Assembly (NCBI RefSeq): GCF_013823385.1
Contig: NZ_PNMA01000011.1
Location: 42,734-106,733, forward strand
DNA from: Hyphomonas sp.
GTDB lineage: Bacteria; Pseudomonadota; Alphaproteobacteria; Caulobacterales; Hyphomonadaceae
Direction of reading: 5' to 3'
DNA: 64,000 bases
The position numbers and the translations under genes were made by a program. Of the stretch, positions 8,385 through 16,967 are shown piece after piece. A model generated the notes under the pieces. That model made no database searches. It was not told the DNA's origin and worked only from the letters and a program-made list of their open reading frames with translations. Position 1 is the first letter of the stretch. Every line of letters begins with the position of its first letter.

Positions 8385-9140
8385 ATGACAGACGCGCCGC
8401 CTCCCGAGCGTGATCGCGCCGACAAGATGCTGGTCGCCCTCGGCCATTTTGAAAGCCGGGCGGGCGCGCAGGCGGCCATCGCAGCCGGCCGGGTCAAGGC
8501 CGATGGCCAGCTGATCCGCAAGCCCTCGGACATGATCGCCCGCAGCGCCCGGATCGAGGCCGAAGCGGCCCATCCTTATGTCTCCCGCGGCGGGCTGAAA
8601 CTTGCCCATGCGCTCGAGACGTTCGGCATCGATGTCACCGGCAAGACCTGCCTTGACCTTGGCGCCTCCACCGGCGGCTTCACGGATGTCCTGCTGCAGC
8701 GCGGCGCGGCGCATGTCACCGCCATTGATGTCGGCCACGGCCAGCTCCACCCGAAGATCGCTGCGGACACGCGCGTCTCGGCCTTCGAAGGGCTGAATGC
8801 CCGCGATCTGACGCCCGCTCATCTGAAGGCTGCGCCGGAGATCATCGTCTGTGATCTGAGCTTTGTGTCCCTGCACAAGGTTTTGCCCGTACCGCTGACG
8901 CTTGCCGCGCCAGGCGCCCGGCTCATCGCCCTGTTCAAGCCCCAGTTTGAAGTCGGGCCGGAGAATGTCGGCAAGGGCGGTATCGTCACCGATGAAGAAG
9001 CGGTGCGCGAGGCCCTCGCACGGTTTCCGGTCTTCCTGTCAGAGAATGGTTGGCGGGCCGAAGCGCCCATCCCCAGCCCGATTGAAGGCGGAGACGGGAA
9101 CCGGGAATATCTCTTCCTCGCCCGCAGGCCTCAGATCTAG
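8385..9140 (+). CDS. tlyA: TlyA family rRNA 2'-O-methyltransferase
   Basis: A 251-residue protein with the two-domain TlyA arrangement: an N-terminal S4 RNA-binding domain (about 8-60) and an FtsJ-like Rossmann methyltransferase with SAM motif DLGASTGGFTDVLL near residue 90. YVSRGGLKL between the domains is the typical linker. TlyA proteins methylate 16S and/or 23S rRNA ribose and are often misannotated as hemolysins. It starts at an ATG shortly after GGATCCCTCC-type sequence; no strong ribosome-binding site is seen. Its stop overlaps the convergent copper chaperone stop inside one CTAG. Confidence 0.9.
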   Translation: MTDAPPPERDRADKMLVALGHFESRAGAQAAIAAGRVKADGQLIRKPSDMIARSARIEAEAAHPYVSRGGLKLAHALETFGIDVTGKTCLDLGASTGGFTDVLLQRGAAHVTAIDVGHGQLHPKIAADTRVSAFEGLNARDLTPAHLKAAPEIIVCDLSFVSLHKVLPVPLTLAAPGARLIALFKPQFEVGPENVGKGGIVTDEEAVREALARFPVFLSENGWRAEAPIPSPIEGGDGNREYLFLARRPQI

Positions 9141-9715
9141 TCGCGCGCAGCAACCGTCAGCGGCACGTCCACATCTTCCGTAGTGCCATCTTCAAACTGT
9201 ACACGGACGGTGACCGTAACTGCGGTGCCGGGCGTGAGGCTGTCGGGTTGCACGCCGAAGAACATCAGATGGTCGCCGCCCCGCGTCAGGGAATGATCGC
9301 CATTGGCGGGCACGGTAAAGGCATCCACCTTGCGCATCGCCATCTTGCCATCGGCGCTCATCTCATGGGTGTGCAGCTCAACGGCCTGCGCAAACGGCGC
9401 CTCGGCCGCAATGATCGTCACCGGCCGCGCGCCCGCCGCAAAAGTGCCAAAGCCAGCGGTCACATCACGCCCGGCGGGCGGCATCAGCAGGCTGCCTTCG
9501 ACCAGCGCCAGCGTGCCGGCAATGATGCCCCGGTCTACCGGCGCGTCAGCCGCGCTGCCCATGTCATCGCCATGCATCCCGGCATGATCGTCGTGCACGG
9601 CTTCAGCTTCCACCGTGGCCACGGCGGCGTCGCCCGCAGGCTGCTCGTTTGCCGGCGCGCACGCCGCCAGAAGCAGGGCCGAAAGGCTCGCGGCAGTAAT
9701 CAGGGACACGCGCAT
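9137..9715 (-). CDS. PCu(A)C copper chaperone, lipoprotein
   Basis: A 192-residue DUF461/PCu(A)C protein. The N-terminus has a signal peptide with lipobox (LLLAAC), then a low-complexity His/Asp/Met segment (VHDDHAGMHGDDMG) that may bind metal by itself. The core has the family ligands: Met in SLLMPP, the VELHTHEM block and the HLMFFGV block. These proteins deliver Cu(I) in the periplasm, usually to the CuA centre of cytochrome c oxidase. No cox or sco genes are adjacent, so it stands alone. I start at the ATG at 9715 because the signal peptide begins there. Confidence 0.88.
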   Translation of the reverse strand: MRVSLITAASLSALLLAACAPANEQPAGDAAVATVEAEAVHDDHAGMHGDDMGSAADAPVDRGIIAGTLALVEGSLLMPPAGRDVTAGFGTFAAGARPVTIIAAEAPFAQAVELHTHEMSADGKMAMRKVDAFTVPANGDHSLTRGGDHLMFFGVQPDSLTPGTAVTVTVRVQFEDGTTEDVDVPLTVAARD

Positions 9716-9806
9716 GGAAAAACTCCGTTCAGATCCGCACCAGCGCGCAGTGAACATCAGCTTCCCCCTGGTGGCAATTCCGTTTCTTGCCGCGCGTCAG
9801 GCTGCC

Positions 9807-10574
9807 TCAGTAGCCGTAGAGTTCTTCCTCGCCCCAGCCATCCTGGATCTGCCACTGGCGGGTGCGGTCGTTCCAGCAGGCGGTCACCGGATCACGCATC
9901 ACCTGGCCATCGGGCATCTGCGTTTCGCGGTGGATCACCCGGCAGTCCGGGCCCCCGGAAGCTGGCTGGCCGCCGCCATACTGATACCCGCCCGAGGGCG
10001 GATAGGACGGGGCAGGCGCCGGCGCCGGATAGGAGGAGGGATAGCCTGATGCCGGATAAGGCTGCGGCGCCGGATGGGGATAGGTGTTGGGCGCCCCGCG
10101 CATCACCTCGGCCCCGCCATAGAGGCCCTGCGTCGTCTGAGGGATCGAGCCGTAAGGCACCGAGGAATAGCTGCTGACCGGCGCATACGCCACCTGGCAA
10201 TCCCCGGAGGATTTCTTGCCGATGTCGCTGCCCGCGAGGCCGCCAACCAGCGCGCCCAGCGTCGCGCCAACGGCCACCTGGCCGGAATTGGATCGGCTTT
10301 CCTTATAGGTGCGCGGCGGTCCCCGGCGGCGGTATTCGGTGTAGTAGCGGTCATTGTCGATATTGTTGCCGATGGCGCCGCCGATCAGGCCGCCAACCAC
10401 CGCGCCGACGACCGCGCCGGCCGTCCCGTCAGACGATTTCTGCCGCTCGCACTGCACATTGCGCGCCGGCGCCGGGTAGGGATCATAGCCATAGCCGTAT
10501 TGGGCATGGGCCTCGCCAGGCAGGGAAACGGCCAGAAGGCTGACGCCGCAGGCGAGAATGGCCATCTTCATCAT
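9807..10574 (-). CDS. Secreted glycine-zipper (2TM) protein with Tyr/Pro-rich tail
   Basis: A signal peptide ending in EAHAQ is followed by two glycine-zipper segments (TAGAVVGAVVGGLIGGAIG and VAVGATLGALVGGLAG), then a long low-complexity region of Pro, Ser, Tyr and Gly, and a C-terminal block (DCRVIHRETQMPDGQVM and a Trp-rich end) often seen after 2TM glycine zippers in alphaproteobacteria. Such proteins sit in or at the outer membrane and affect envelope integrity. The start is the ATG at 10574 with AAGGAGT 7 nt upstream; GTG codons just before it are in frame but too close to that site. Confidence 0.8.
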   Translation of the reverse strand: MMKMAILACGVSLLAVSLPGEAHAQYGYGYDPYPAPARNVQCERQKSSDGTAGAVVGAVVGGLIGGAIGNNIDNDRYYTEYRRRGPPRTYKESRSNSGQVAVGATLGALVGGLAGSDIGKKSSGDCQVAYAPVSSYSSVPYGSIPQTTQGLYGGAEVMRGAPNTYPHPAPQPYPASGYPSSYPAPAPAPSYPPSGGYQYGGGQPASGGPDCRVIHRETQMPDGQVMRDPVTACWNDRTRQWQIQDGWGEEELYGY

Positions 10575-10716
10575 CACCACACTCCTTGTGAATGAAGGCC
10601 GAGCGCCTCCAGTGTTTGCGCCAATCTGGCCCGGTCAAGCTGAACCGGACCTGAAGGCACTGCCCCCACCCCAAACCTGTCTGGACGCGCCGCCCTGCCG
10701 GGCACATATTCCACCC

Positions 10717-11814
10717 ATGGAATGGCACAGGATCGCCGCAAGAACAGCAGGGCGGGCCCGGTATGCGGCCGGCCAGGGGCTGCGCTCTGCCTGGTATACG
10801 GCGCAGATGCAGGCCGCCCGCGCCCGGGCCGAAGGCTTCAACCGCCCCGGCGAGCCCGCCTTCCAGCCGAGCCGCGGCCGGCCCGACATGGCAGAGCTGC
10901 GGCGCGCCTATTTCGAGCTTTTCCTTCAGGACCGGGCCAATATCGAGGCCGGCCTCTATCCCGAGCCGCGCGAGCTGAGCCTGGCCGGTCTTCCCGGCGC
11001 GCTGAAGGCCGCCCGCGCTTTCCAGCAGGATGTGAAGGCGGTGGACGAACGGCGTCTCGCCAGGGACGGGAAGGCGCTCCAGCGTGATCTTCAGGCGGGC
11101 GGCGATTTCCTCCACAGGAACGCCAACCGCTACCCCGATTATTATCTGCAGAACTTTCATTACCAGACCGGCGGCTGGTTCACCGATGAAAGCGCTGAGC
11201 TCTACGACACCCAGGTCGAAGCCCTCTTCTCCGGCACGGCCGACGCCATGCGCCGTGCCGCGCTCGCCGAGATCGCCAAGGCCCTCAAAGGCCGCGACCA
11301 GCGCGGCGTTCATCTGATGGATGTCGCCTGCGGCAATGGCCGCTTCCTAGAAAAGGTGCTGGAGATCTGGCCGCGCCTCAAGGTCACCGGGCTTGACCTC
11401 TCTCCCTCCTATACCGAAGCGGCCCGCGCGCGGCTTGCCCGCTGGCGGCAGGCCGACGTGATCCAGGAGATGGCCGAAGCCATGCCGGTGGAAAGCGAAA
11501 GCCTCGACATCGCCGTGTCGATCTATCTGTTCCACGAACTTCCGCCGCGCGTGCGCCCGCGCGTCCTGTCCGAGATACTCCGTGTCCTCAAGCCTGGCGG
11601 CCTGTTCATTCTGGCAGACAGCCTGCAGTTTTCAGATCGTCCGCCTCTGGACGGTTTGCTTGAATATTTCCCGCATGGTTTTCATGAGCCCTATTACAAG
11701 GACTATCTTGCATGGGATCTGGACGGCGCATTGACGCAGGCCGGTTTCGTTAAGGAGTGTGGCACACTTGCGTTCCTCACCAAGGTAACGGCTTGGCGCA
11801 AGACACATCTCTGA
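10717..11814 (+). CDS. Class I SAM-dependent methyltransferase
   Basis: The 365-residue protein has a helical N-terminal domain of about 190 residues, then a class I methyltransferase core: motif I DVACGNGRFLEKV near residue 200, the acidic ribose-binding strand (VTGLDLSPSY) and post-motif segments (LFHELPP, LKPGGLFILAD). The target is unknown; similar two-part proteins occur in lipid or quinone chemistry, which is not proof. The start at 10717 is where the protein-like composition begins; the frame is open further upstream across the divergent promoter of the glycine-zipper gene. Confidence 0.82.
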   Translation: MEWHRIAARTAGRARYAAGQGLRSAWYTAQMQAARARAEGFNRPGEPAFQPSRGRPDMAELRRAYFELFLQDRANIEAGLYPEPRELSLAGLPGALKAARAFQQDVKAVDERRLARDGKALQRDLQAGGDFLHRNANRYPDYYLQNFHYQTGGWFTDESAELYDTQVEALFSGTADAMRRAALAEIAKALKGRDQRGVHLMDVACGNGRFLEKVLEIWPRLKVTGLDLSPSYTEAARARLARWRQADVIQEMAEAMPVESESLDIAVSIYLFHELPPRVRPRVLSEILRVLKPGGLFILADSLQFSDRPPLDGLLEYFPHGFHEPYYKDYLAWDLDGALTQAGFVKECGTLAFLTKVTAWRKTHL

Positions 11815-11821
11815 CAACTAT

Positions 11822-11862
11822 ATTAAGTCTCTGCAATCAATCGTGTTTTTTCAGACACAGTG
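11822..11862 (+). promoter_or_regulatory. Conserved upstream element, copy 1
   Basis: A 41-bp block beginning ATTAAG and ending GACACAGTG matches a second block before the paralogous gene at 32 of 41 positions; the shared cores are ATTAAG, AATCGTG-type and TTTTC/GACACAG. It lies about 115 nt before the start codon. It may be a promoter with activator site or a conserved 5' leader. Confidence 0.5.
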
Positions 11863-11978
11863 TGCCGGCAAAGCCGGAAAATGACTGTATGGAAAGATGG
11901 AACACGGAGGATTCGTGGCTACGTCTCTGCCTGTGCCCGGCCAGAAAGCCAGGCGCAGTAATAAGGAGAAAGTAGATC

Positions 11979-12479
11979 ATGAAACTTGCACTTGCTTCCC
12001 TCGCAGTTGTTCTCGCCGCCACGCCCGCTGCCTTCGCGCAGGGCGATGTTGAAATCAGCGGCGGCTATTCGAACTTTGATGTCGGCCCGGCAGAAGTCGG
12101 CGCGCTCACAGGCCGGGGCACCTACTTCTTCAACAAGAATTTCGGTGTTGAAGGCGAAGCCTCTGTTGGCGTGAAAGATGACGATTTCGGCTTTGGCAAG
12201 GTCGAGCTTGATCATTCGCTGGGTGCCTTTGGCGTCATGCAGGCGCCGGTGTCCGAGCGTGTCAGCCTGTTCGGCCGCCTCGGCTACTCGTCAACCGAAC
12301 TCAGCGCCAACGATCCTGCGCTCAACGCAGCAGCGGCTGACATCAAGGGCGTCGCTTATGGCGTCGGCGCGAAATTCAATGCCAGCGAACGCTTCGGCAT
12401 TCGCGGCGAGTTCACCAAACACGAAGGCGACCGTAACGACGCCGACGTGGTGTCCATCGGCGGCGTGATGCGCTTCTGA
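11979..12479 (+). CDS. Small outer-membrane beta-barrel protein, paralogue 1
   Basis: A 166-residue exported protein: signal peptide cleaved after AAFAQ, then alternating amphipathic strands and a C-terminal Phe (VSIGGVMRF), the usual outer-membrane insertion signal. The length fits an 8-stranded OmpA/OmpX-type barrel without a periplasmic domain. A strong ribosome-binding site (AAGGAGAAA) precedes the ATG. It is followed by a rho-independent terminator and by a paralogue of identical length, about two thirds identical by eye, with a related upstream element. The function is unknown; the acidic exterior loop (KDDDFGFG) is a feature of both copies. Confidence 0.85.
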   Translation: MKLALASLAVVLAATPAAFAQGDVEISGGYSNFDVGPAEVGALTGRGTYFFNKNFGVEGEASVGVKDDDFGFGKVELDHSLGAFGVMQAPVSERVSLFGRLGYSSTELSANDPALNAAAADIKGVAYGVGAKFNASERFGIRGEFTKHEGDRNDADVVSIGGVMRF

Positions 12480-12513
12480 TGTAATTCCACAGCCAATTTC
12501 CTCCCAAACACTT

Positions 12514-12542
12514 CCCCGGCGCCCCGTGCGCCGGGGTTTTTG
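12514..12542 (+). terminator. Rho-independent terminator
   Basis: A perfect 9-bp stem, CCCCGGCGC (12514-12522) with GCGCCGGGG (12528-12536), closes a 5-nt loop and is followed by TTTTTGT. It ends the first beta-barrel gene. Confidence 0.9.
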
Positions 12543-12573
12543 TCTGTGGACAGAATGTTGCGCAAAGGTAAAC

Positions 12574-12614
12574 ATTAAGCGCCTGTAATTAATCGTGCCT
12601 TTTCTGACACAGGG
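12574..12614 (+). promoter_or_regulatory. Conserved upstream element, copy 2
   Basis: Second copy of the 41-bp block found before the first beta-barrel gene, with 9 mismatches. It includes TTAA followed after 7 bp by TAATTAA, close to but not matching the CtrA half-site pair TTAA-N7-TTAA. It lies about 100 nt before the start codon. Confidence 0.5.
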
Positions 12615-12716
12615 GTCAGGGATTTCCGCAACATTGCTGCGAAGAAAGGTGGCATACGGATTTTTCATTGCTATTTCGGCCATGCGCTCAGCGCAGTTTT
12701 TTGGAGAAAGCGTATA

Positions 12717-13217
12717 ATGAAAATCGCACTTGCTTCCCTCGCCATTGCCCTCACGGCTGCACCTGCAGCTTTCGCTCAGGGCGATGTCGAATTGAGCGCC
12801 GGCTATTCGAACGTTGACATCGGCTCTGCCGATCTCGGCGCCCTGACGGGCCGCGGCTCTTACTTCTTCACCCGTCACCTGGGTGTCGAAGGTGAGGCAT
12901 CCATTGGCGTGAAAGACGATGATGTTGGTCTGGGCAAGGTCGAACTCGACCACTCCATCGGCGCTTTCGGCGTCGTGCGTGCTCCGATCTCTGATCGTTT
13001 CCACATGTTCGGCCGGGTTGGCTACGCCACCTCCGAACTGAGCGCCAGCGTTCCGGGCGTCGGCTCGGCTTCGGGTGATTTCGACGGCGTGGCATACGGC
13101 GTCGGCGCGAAATTCTTCGCCACCGAACGCTTCGGCATCCGCGGCGACTTCACGAAATATGAAGGCGACGACAATGATGCCGACGTGATCTCGATCGGCG
13201 CAGTGGTCCGCTTCTAA
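12717..13217 (+). CDS. Small outer-membrane beta-barrel protein, paralogue 2
   Basis: Same architecture and length (166 aa) as the preceding gene: signal peptide ending AAFAQ, KDDDVGLG loop, conserved GVAYGVGAKF strand and C-terminal VVRF. The two most likely arose by tandem duplication that included the upstream element and the terminator. A TTGGAGAAAG ribosome-binding site precedes the ATG. Two separately terminated copies allow different expression; which condition each serves cannot be read from sequence. Confidence 0.85.
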   Translation: MKIALASLAIALTAAPAAFAQGDVELSAGYSNVDIGSADLGALTGRGSYFFTRHLGVEGEASIGVKDDDVGLGKVELDHSIGAFGVVRAPISDRFHMFGRVGYATSELSASVPGVGSASGDFDGVAYGVGAKFFATERFGIRGDFTKYEGDDNDADVISIGAVVRF

Positions 13218-13238
13218 GCCTCCCTTGCACCTCAGAAC

Positions 13239-13272
13239 AAAAACCCCGGCGCAGAACGCGCCGGGGTTTTTT
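13239..13272. terminator. Bidirectional rho-independent terminator
   Basis: A perfect 9-bp stem, CCCCGGCGC (13244-13252) with GCGCCGGGG (13258-13266), is flanked by AAAAA on the left and TTTTTT on the right. It can end both the second beta-barrel gene and the convergent aroC gene. The stem arms are identical to those of the terminator after the first barrel. Confidence 0.9.
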
Positions 13273-13292
13273 ATTCTGTCAGCTGATGGTTT

Positions 13293-14384
13293 TTACCGCC
13301 CCGTCTGCCCGCGATGGCGCAGCTTGGCGTCGGCCAGCACGCAGGCCATCATCGCTTCGGCCACCGGTACGGCGCGGATGCCCACGCAAGGGTCATGACG
13401 GCCAATGGTGCGCACATCGACTTCCTCGCCGTCCCGGGTGATGGATTTCACTTCGTTGAGAATTGAGGAGGTCGGTTTGATCGCGATACGGACGACCACA
13501 TCCTGGCCCGTCGAAATACCGCCTGCCACCCCGCCATTATTGTTGGCGAGGAAGCGCGGCGCGCCATTGCCGGCGCGCATCTCATCGGCATTCTCTTCCC
13601 CGCTCATCGCGGCGGCGGCAAAGCCTGCGCCGATTTCGACGCCCTTGGCCGCGTTGATGCTCATCATCGCGCCGGCAAGTTCGGCGTCGAGCTTGCCATA
13701 GACCGGCGCGCCCCAGCCGGCCGGAACGCCGGAGGCGTGAACTTCAACAATCGCCCCCGTCGAGCTGCCGGATTTACGCACGCTGTCGAGATAGTCTTCC
13801 CACTCCGCGGCCATGTTTGCGTCCGGGCACCAGAAGGGATTGTTCTGGGTTTCCGCCCAGTCCCAGTTTTCCGGGTCGATCATGTGCGGGCCGATCTGCA
13901 CGACAGCGCCGCGAATGAGGATGCCCTCGCCGAGCACGCGCCGCGCCACCGCGCCGGCGGCCACACGGGCGGCGGTTTCCCGCGCTGAGGAACGCCCGCC
14001 GCCGCGATAGTCGCGCACGCCGTATTTCTGGTCATAGGCATAGTCAGCATGGCCGGGGCGGTAGCGGTCACGGATTTCGCGGTAATCTTTCGAGCGCTGA
14101 TCGGTGTTCTCGATCATCAGCGAGATCGGCGTGCCGGTGGTGACGGGGCCATCGGTGCGGTCGTCCTCGAAGACGCCGGAGAGGATTTTCACCTCATCGG
14201 CCTCCTGGCGTTGCGTCACGAAGCGGGAGGTTCCCGGCCGGCGCTTGTCGAGGAATTGCTGGATGAACGGGGCGTCCAGCGGCAGGCCGGGCGGGCAGCC
14301 ATCGACCACGCAGCCAAGGGCCGGCCCATGGCTTTCGCCCCAGGTGGTGACGCGGAACAGGTGGCCAAATGTATTGTGCGACAT
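13293..14384 (-). CDS. aroC: Chorismate synthase
   Basis: At 363 residues it has the normal length and all three family signatures: [18 protein letters not shown] at the N-terminus, [18 protein letters not shown] near residue 48, and [20 protein letters not shown] near 125. It makes chorismate from 5-enolpyruvylshikimate 3-phosphate with reduced FMN, the last common step toward aromatic amino acids and folate, in the cytosol. It is divergent from pdxH with 84 bp between start codons. Confidence 0.97.
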   Translation of the reverse strand: MSHNTFGHLFRVTTWGESHGPALGCVVDGCPPGLPLDAPFIQQFLDKRRPGTSRFVTQRQEADEVKILSGVFEDDRTDGPVTTGTPISLMIENTDQRSKDYREIRDRYRPGHADYAYDQKYGVRDYRGGGRSSARETAARVAAGAVARRVLGEGILIRGAVVQIGPHMIDPENWDWAETQNNPFWCPDANMAAEWEDYLDSVRKSGSSTGAIVEVHASGVPAGWGAPVYGKLDAELAGAMMSINAAKGVEIGAGFAAAAMSGEENADEMRAGNGAPRFLANNNGGVAGGISTGQDVVVRIAIKPTSSILNEVKSITRDGEEVDVRTIGRHDPCVGIRAVPVAEAMMACVLADAKLRHRGQTGR

Positions 14385-14468
14385 GTGACAGGCTATCCTC
14401 TCGCGGCTGCGGGCCTCGTCCTATATGAAAAACGAAGCCTTACAAACCGCGAAAAGGTGGGCGTGCCC

Positions 14469-15128
14469 ATGACCTCTCCCGTAATTCCGCCCAGCCCCAG
14501 CGCGGCTGACTATGCTGCCGAGGGCGACCGCCCGCTGGTGCCGGAGACTGATAACCCCATCGGCCTCTTCCAGGACTGGATGGCGCAGGCCCGCGCCAGC
14601 GAGCCCAACGATTCCAACGCCATGTCGCTGGCGACGGTTGACGCCGAAGGCCGGCCAGATGTGCGCATCGTGCTGCTGAAGGGCGTCGACCCGGAGGGCT
14701 TTACCTTCTTCACCAATCTTGAGAGCACCAAGGGCGTGCAGCTGGCCGCTCATCCGGTGGCTGCGCTCTGTTTCCATTGGAAAAGCCAGCGCCGGCAGGT
14801 GCGGGTGCGCGGCGGGGTGACGCCCGTGAGCGCGGCCGAGGCCGACACCTATTTCGCCAGCCGCGCGGCCCAGAGCCGGATCAGCGCGATTGCCTCCGAC
14901 CAGTCCCGCCCGCTGGCCGACCGGGCGGTGTTCGAGCAGCGGGTAGCCGAAATCTCGTCCATCTATGGCGACGACAAGGACATTCCCCGCCCGCCGCACT
15001 GGGGCGGTTTCCGCCTGGCGCCGACCGAGATCGAGTTCTGGCAGGACCAGGCCTTCCGGATGCACGACCGGCTGCGCTTCTACCGCAAGGAGGGCGGCGG
15101 CTGGGCGACGGTGCGGCTTTACCCGTAA
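14469..15128 (+). CDS. pdxH: Pyridoxamine 5'-phosphate oxidase
   Basis: The 219-residue protein fits PdxH in length and motifs: DWMAQARASEPND near the N-terminus, VRIVLLKGVD, the FMN-binding FFTNLES and KSQRRQVRVRG blocks, and the C-terminal IEFWQ...MHDRLRFYR signature. It oxidises pyridoxine or pyridoxamine phosphate to pyridoxal phosphate. The ATG at 14469 is chosen because the family N-terminus begins there; the frame is open upstream, antisense to aroC, but unrelated. PLP supply is relevant to the PLP enzymes near 43-54 kb, though not genetically linked. Confidence 0.95.
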   Translation: MTSPVIPPSPSAADYAAEGDRPLVPETDNPIGLFQDWMAQARASEPNDSNAMSLATVDAEGRPDVRIVLLKGVDPEGFTFFTNLESTKGVQLAAHPVAALCFHWKSQRRQVRVRGGVTPVSAAEADTYFASRAAQSRISAIASDQSRPLADRAVFEQRVAEISSIYGDDKDIPRPPHWGGFRLAPTEIEFWQDQAFRMHDRLRFYRKEGGGWATVRLYP

Positions 15129-15146
15129 GCCGCCGCCCCTTTGCCG

Positions 15147-15596
15147 TCAGATGATCCCGGCTCCGGTGCGCTCCACGATCATGTGGGGCGCCCCGTCGCT
15201 GGTGCGGGCCTGCGAGACGCCGGCGGCGGACACGGTAATCGTCACGCGGGTGCGCAGGTTCGAGAAGCTGTCAAACGCGACCACATCAACGGCCTCATCA
15301 AAGTGGATCGTCACTTCAAAGGCGGCCCCGTCATGGAGTTCCCGCACGCCGAGAACCCGGCCGGAGAAGGGCTGTTTGAGATACCGGCCCGAGACCAGAT
15401 CGCCGACCTGAAGGGGCGCTTCGGGTTCGTTCGACAGGCGGGCGGATGCCGTGTTCCAGTCCCGGTAGCCGAGGTCGCGGGCGACCAGCTCCAGCGCATG
15501 GGAATGGGAAACGGGCGTGCCCGATCCGGCGAGTTCGGCGCGCAGCGCGCGGGCGCGGGCTTTCGCCTGCGCGCGGTTGGTGATGGGGGAAGACAT
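15147..15596 (-). CDS. Glyoxalase-superfamily-related small protein
   Basis: This 149-residue protein starts with a helical segment containing ARDLGYRDWNTASARL, a motif common to proteins annotated as glyoxalase-superfamily-related, and ends in a small beta domain (VGDLVSGRYLKQPFSGRVLG). No metal ligands of a real glyoxalase are evident. AAGGAA lies before the ATG. It converges on pdxH with 18 bp between the stops. The function is unknown. Confidence 0.7.
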   Translation of the reverse strand: MSSPITNRAQAKARARALRAELAGSGTPVSHSHALELVARDLGYRDWNTASARLSNEPEAPLQVGDLVSGRYLKQPFSGRVLGVRELHDGAAFEVTIHFDEAVDVVAFDSFSNLRTRVTITVSAAGVSQARTSDGAPHMIVERTGAGII

Positions 15597-15869
15597 GCGA
15601 GGTTCCTTCTTCCGCCAGTCTCAGTGAAGCAGGGCTCGCATTGCTGCAGGACTGGCAGGGAGAGGAGGGCTCATCTGCTGTCATGACCGCGCGCCGGAGC
15701 GCCGGGGGATCTTCACCTTGAGGCGATAAGCCTTGCGAGCGGCGGGCGTCCCGGACCTTGGGGCGCGCAATACGCTGGCGCGGGCAAAACGTCAAGAATT
15801 GCCAAGCCGCGCGGAGTATCGGAGAAGGTGGCATCAAATATGACAAAACATGCCTTTGGGGGAAACGTC

Positions 15870-16253
15870 ATGAAACTTGGTCTGCAGATTGTGCTGGGGC
15901 TGTTCTCGCTGATCCCGCTGGCCTTTGCCGTGATGGGCGTCATCGGGGGCGCGGCCGCGCTGTCGCCCCATGCGCCGGTGGCTTCAGCGGTGGATAACCA
16001 GTTCCGGTATCTTTCGGGGATGTATGTGATCGTCACCCTGCTGCTGTGGAGCATCATTCCGCAGATCGAGAAACACTTCCGGACCGCCGCGATCATCTGC
16101 GCTGCGCTGTTCATCGGCGGTATCGCCCGCTACATCTCCTGGCAGGCCGTAGGGCTCGGCACCAGCTATCAGTTGACCGGTATGTTCATTGAACTGGGCT
16201 CCCCGCTTGTGCTCCTGTGGGTCTGGCTGGTGGCGCGGCGCGTGAAGGGCTGA
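15870..16253 (+). CDS. DUF4345-type small membrane protein
   Basis: A 127-residue protein with four probable transmembrane helices: one from the start (LGLQIVLGLFSLIPLAFAVMG), one at YVIVTLLLWSIIP, one at AAIICAALFIGGIAR and one at the C-terminus (PLVLLWVWLVAR). The fragment FRYLSGMYV after the first helix and the GGIARYISW segment are typical of DUF4345. I start at 15870 where the first helix begins, with GGGGGA upstream; an in-frame ATG at 15840 with GGAGAAGG is possible. The function is unknown. Confidence 0.75.
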   Translation: MKLGLQIVLGLFSLIPLAFAVMGVIGGAAALSPHAPVASAVDNQFRYLSGMYVIVTLLLWSIIPQIEKHFRTAAIICAALFIGGIARYISWQAVGLGTSYQLTGMFIELGSPLVLLWVWLVARRVKG

Positions 16254-16314
16254 AGGCAGCGGGTTTGTCCGGAACGCGCGGGGCGCGGCCGGGGGTTTGT
16301 TTGTGCGGAGAGCG

Positions 16315-16452
16315 CCCCCACCCTTGCCCTCCCCCATGTCTGGGGGAGGGGACGTGTTGCGTGGTGGGGAGAGGTTGGGTTTCGGTGGAGAGCGACTTTT
16401 CCCCAGGGCGCGACTTGCCCCCTCCCCGCTTGCGGGGAGGGATGGGGTGGGG
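16315..16452. repeat. Palindromic repeat family A, copy 1
   Basis: A two-hairpin element: CCACCC, a CCCTCCCC/GGGGAGGG hairpin, a central core with GTTGC and TTTCGG, a second CCTCCCC/GGGGAGGG hairpin and GGGTGGGG. The outer ends pair, so the whole element can fold as one long palindrome. Further copies are at 16968-17087 and 38201-38321. This copy is in the same orientation as the one at 16968. Confidence 0.8.
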
Positions 16453-16462
16453 TGGCTGGCGG

Positions 16463-16852
16463 CTAGGAGGTGTCGGGGTGTGGGGCTCCCCCCTCCGCCC
16501 CTGCGGGGCACCTCCCCCGCAGGCGGGGGAGGAGGACAGTGCCGGAGGGAGAGATTTCGTCCGTTGGAGGAGTTTTGGACTCTTCCGAGAAAATAGTGAC
16601 GAGGTTTGGGGAGATGTGACTTTCCCAGATGGGGTCATCCCAGCTCGGTTTGACGGCTTTGGGTTTCTTGTAGGCGCGCCAATGGTCGCCGACATGGACG
16701 ATGTGGATGTGGCCCCATTTGCTGACCGAGATCAGGAGGGTGCGGAGTTCCTTGTCCTGACGTTTGAAGATCCAGCGCAGCTGCAGCCAGAGGTACGGCC
16801 AGAAGACTGGCAATACATGGGCATAAAGACGGGCGGCGATCTGGGGTGACAT
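16463..16852 (-). CDS. Hypothetical protein between two family A repeats
   Basis: A 129-residue ORF starting MSPQIAARLYAHVLP. The first 70 residues look like a real protein: aromatic and basic (FWPYLWLQLRWIFKRQ, SKWGHIHIVHVGDHWRAYKK). The last 25 residues are encoded by a family B repeat and are probably a late extension. Base composition is visibly less GC-rich than the neighbours. The ORF lies between family A repeats 1 and 2, which are in direct orientation 515 bp apart. I do not recognise the family. No good ribosome-binding site precedes the ATG at 16852, and the frame is open further upstream, so the start is uncertain. Confidence 0.5.
   Translation of the reverse strand: MSPQIAARLYAHVLPVFWPYLWLQLRWIFKRQDKELRTLLISVSKWGHIHIVHVGDHWRAYKKPKAVKPSWDDPIWESHISPNLVTIFSEESKTPPTDEISPSGTVLLPRLRGRCPAGAEGGAPHPDTS
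16485..16534. repeat. Palindromic repeat family B, copy 1
   Basis: GCTCCCCCCTCCG..CC, a short GGGG/CCCC loop and CACCTCCCCC-GCAGGC-GGGGGAGGAG. Related copies are at 30948-30999 and 32035-32083. This one encodes the C-terminus of the minus-strand ORF. Confidence 0.75.
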
Positions 16853-16967
16853 GGGAGGGAGTATAACTCCGTTCCCGGAGGGGGTGGATGAAATTCCTGG
16901 AAATCGCCTAGGTGCTGCAGGTTCAGCGGGAAATTTGTTGGATAGGCTGCGGATTTTCGGAGAGCAG

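Noticed and set aside
12574..12614. True CtrA binding site
   Set aside because: The second half reads TAAT rather than TTAA at the required 7-bp spacing, and copy 1 deviates further, so I only call it a conserved element.
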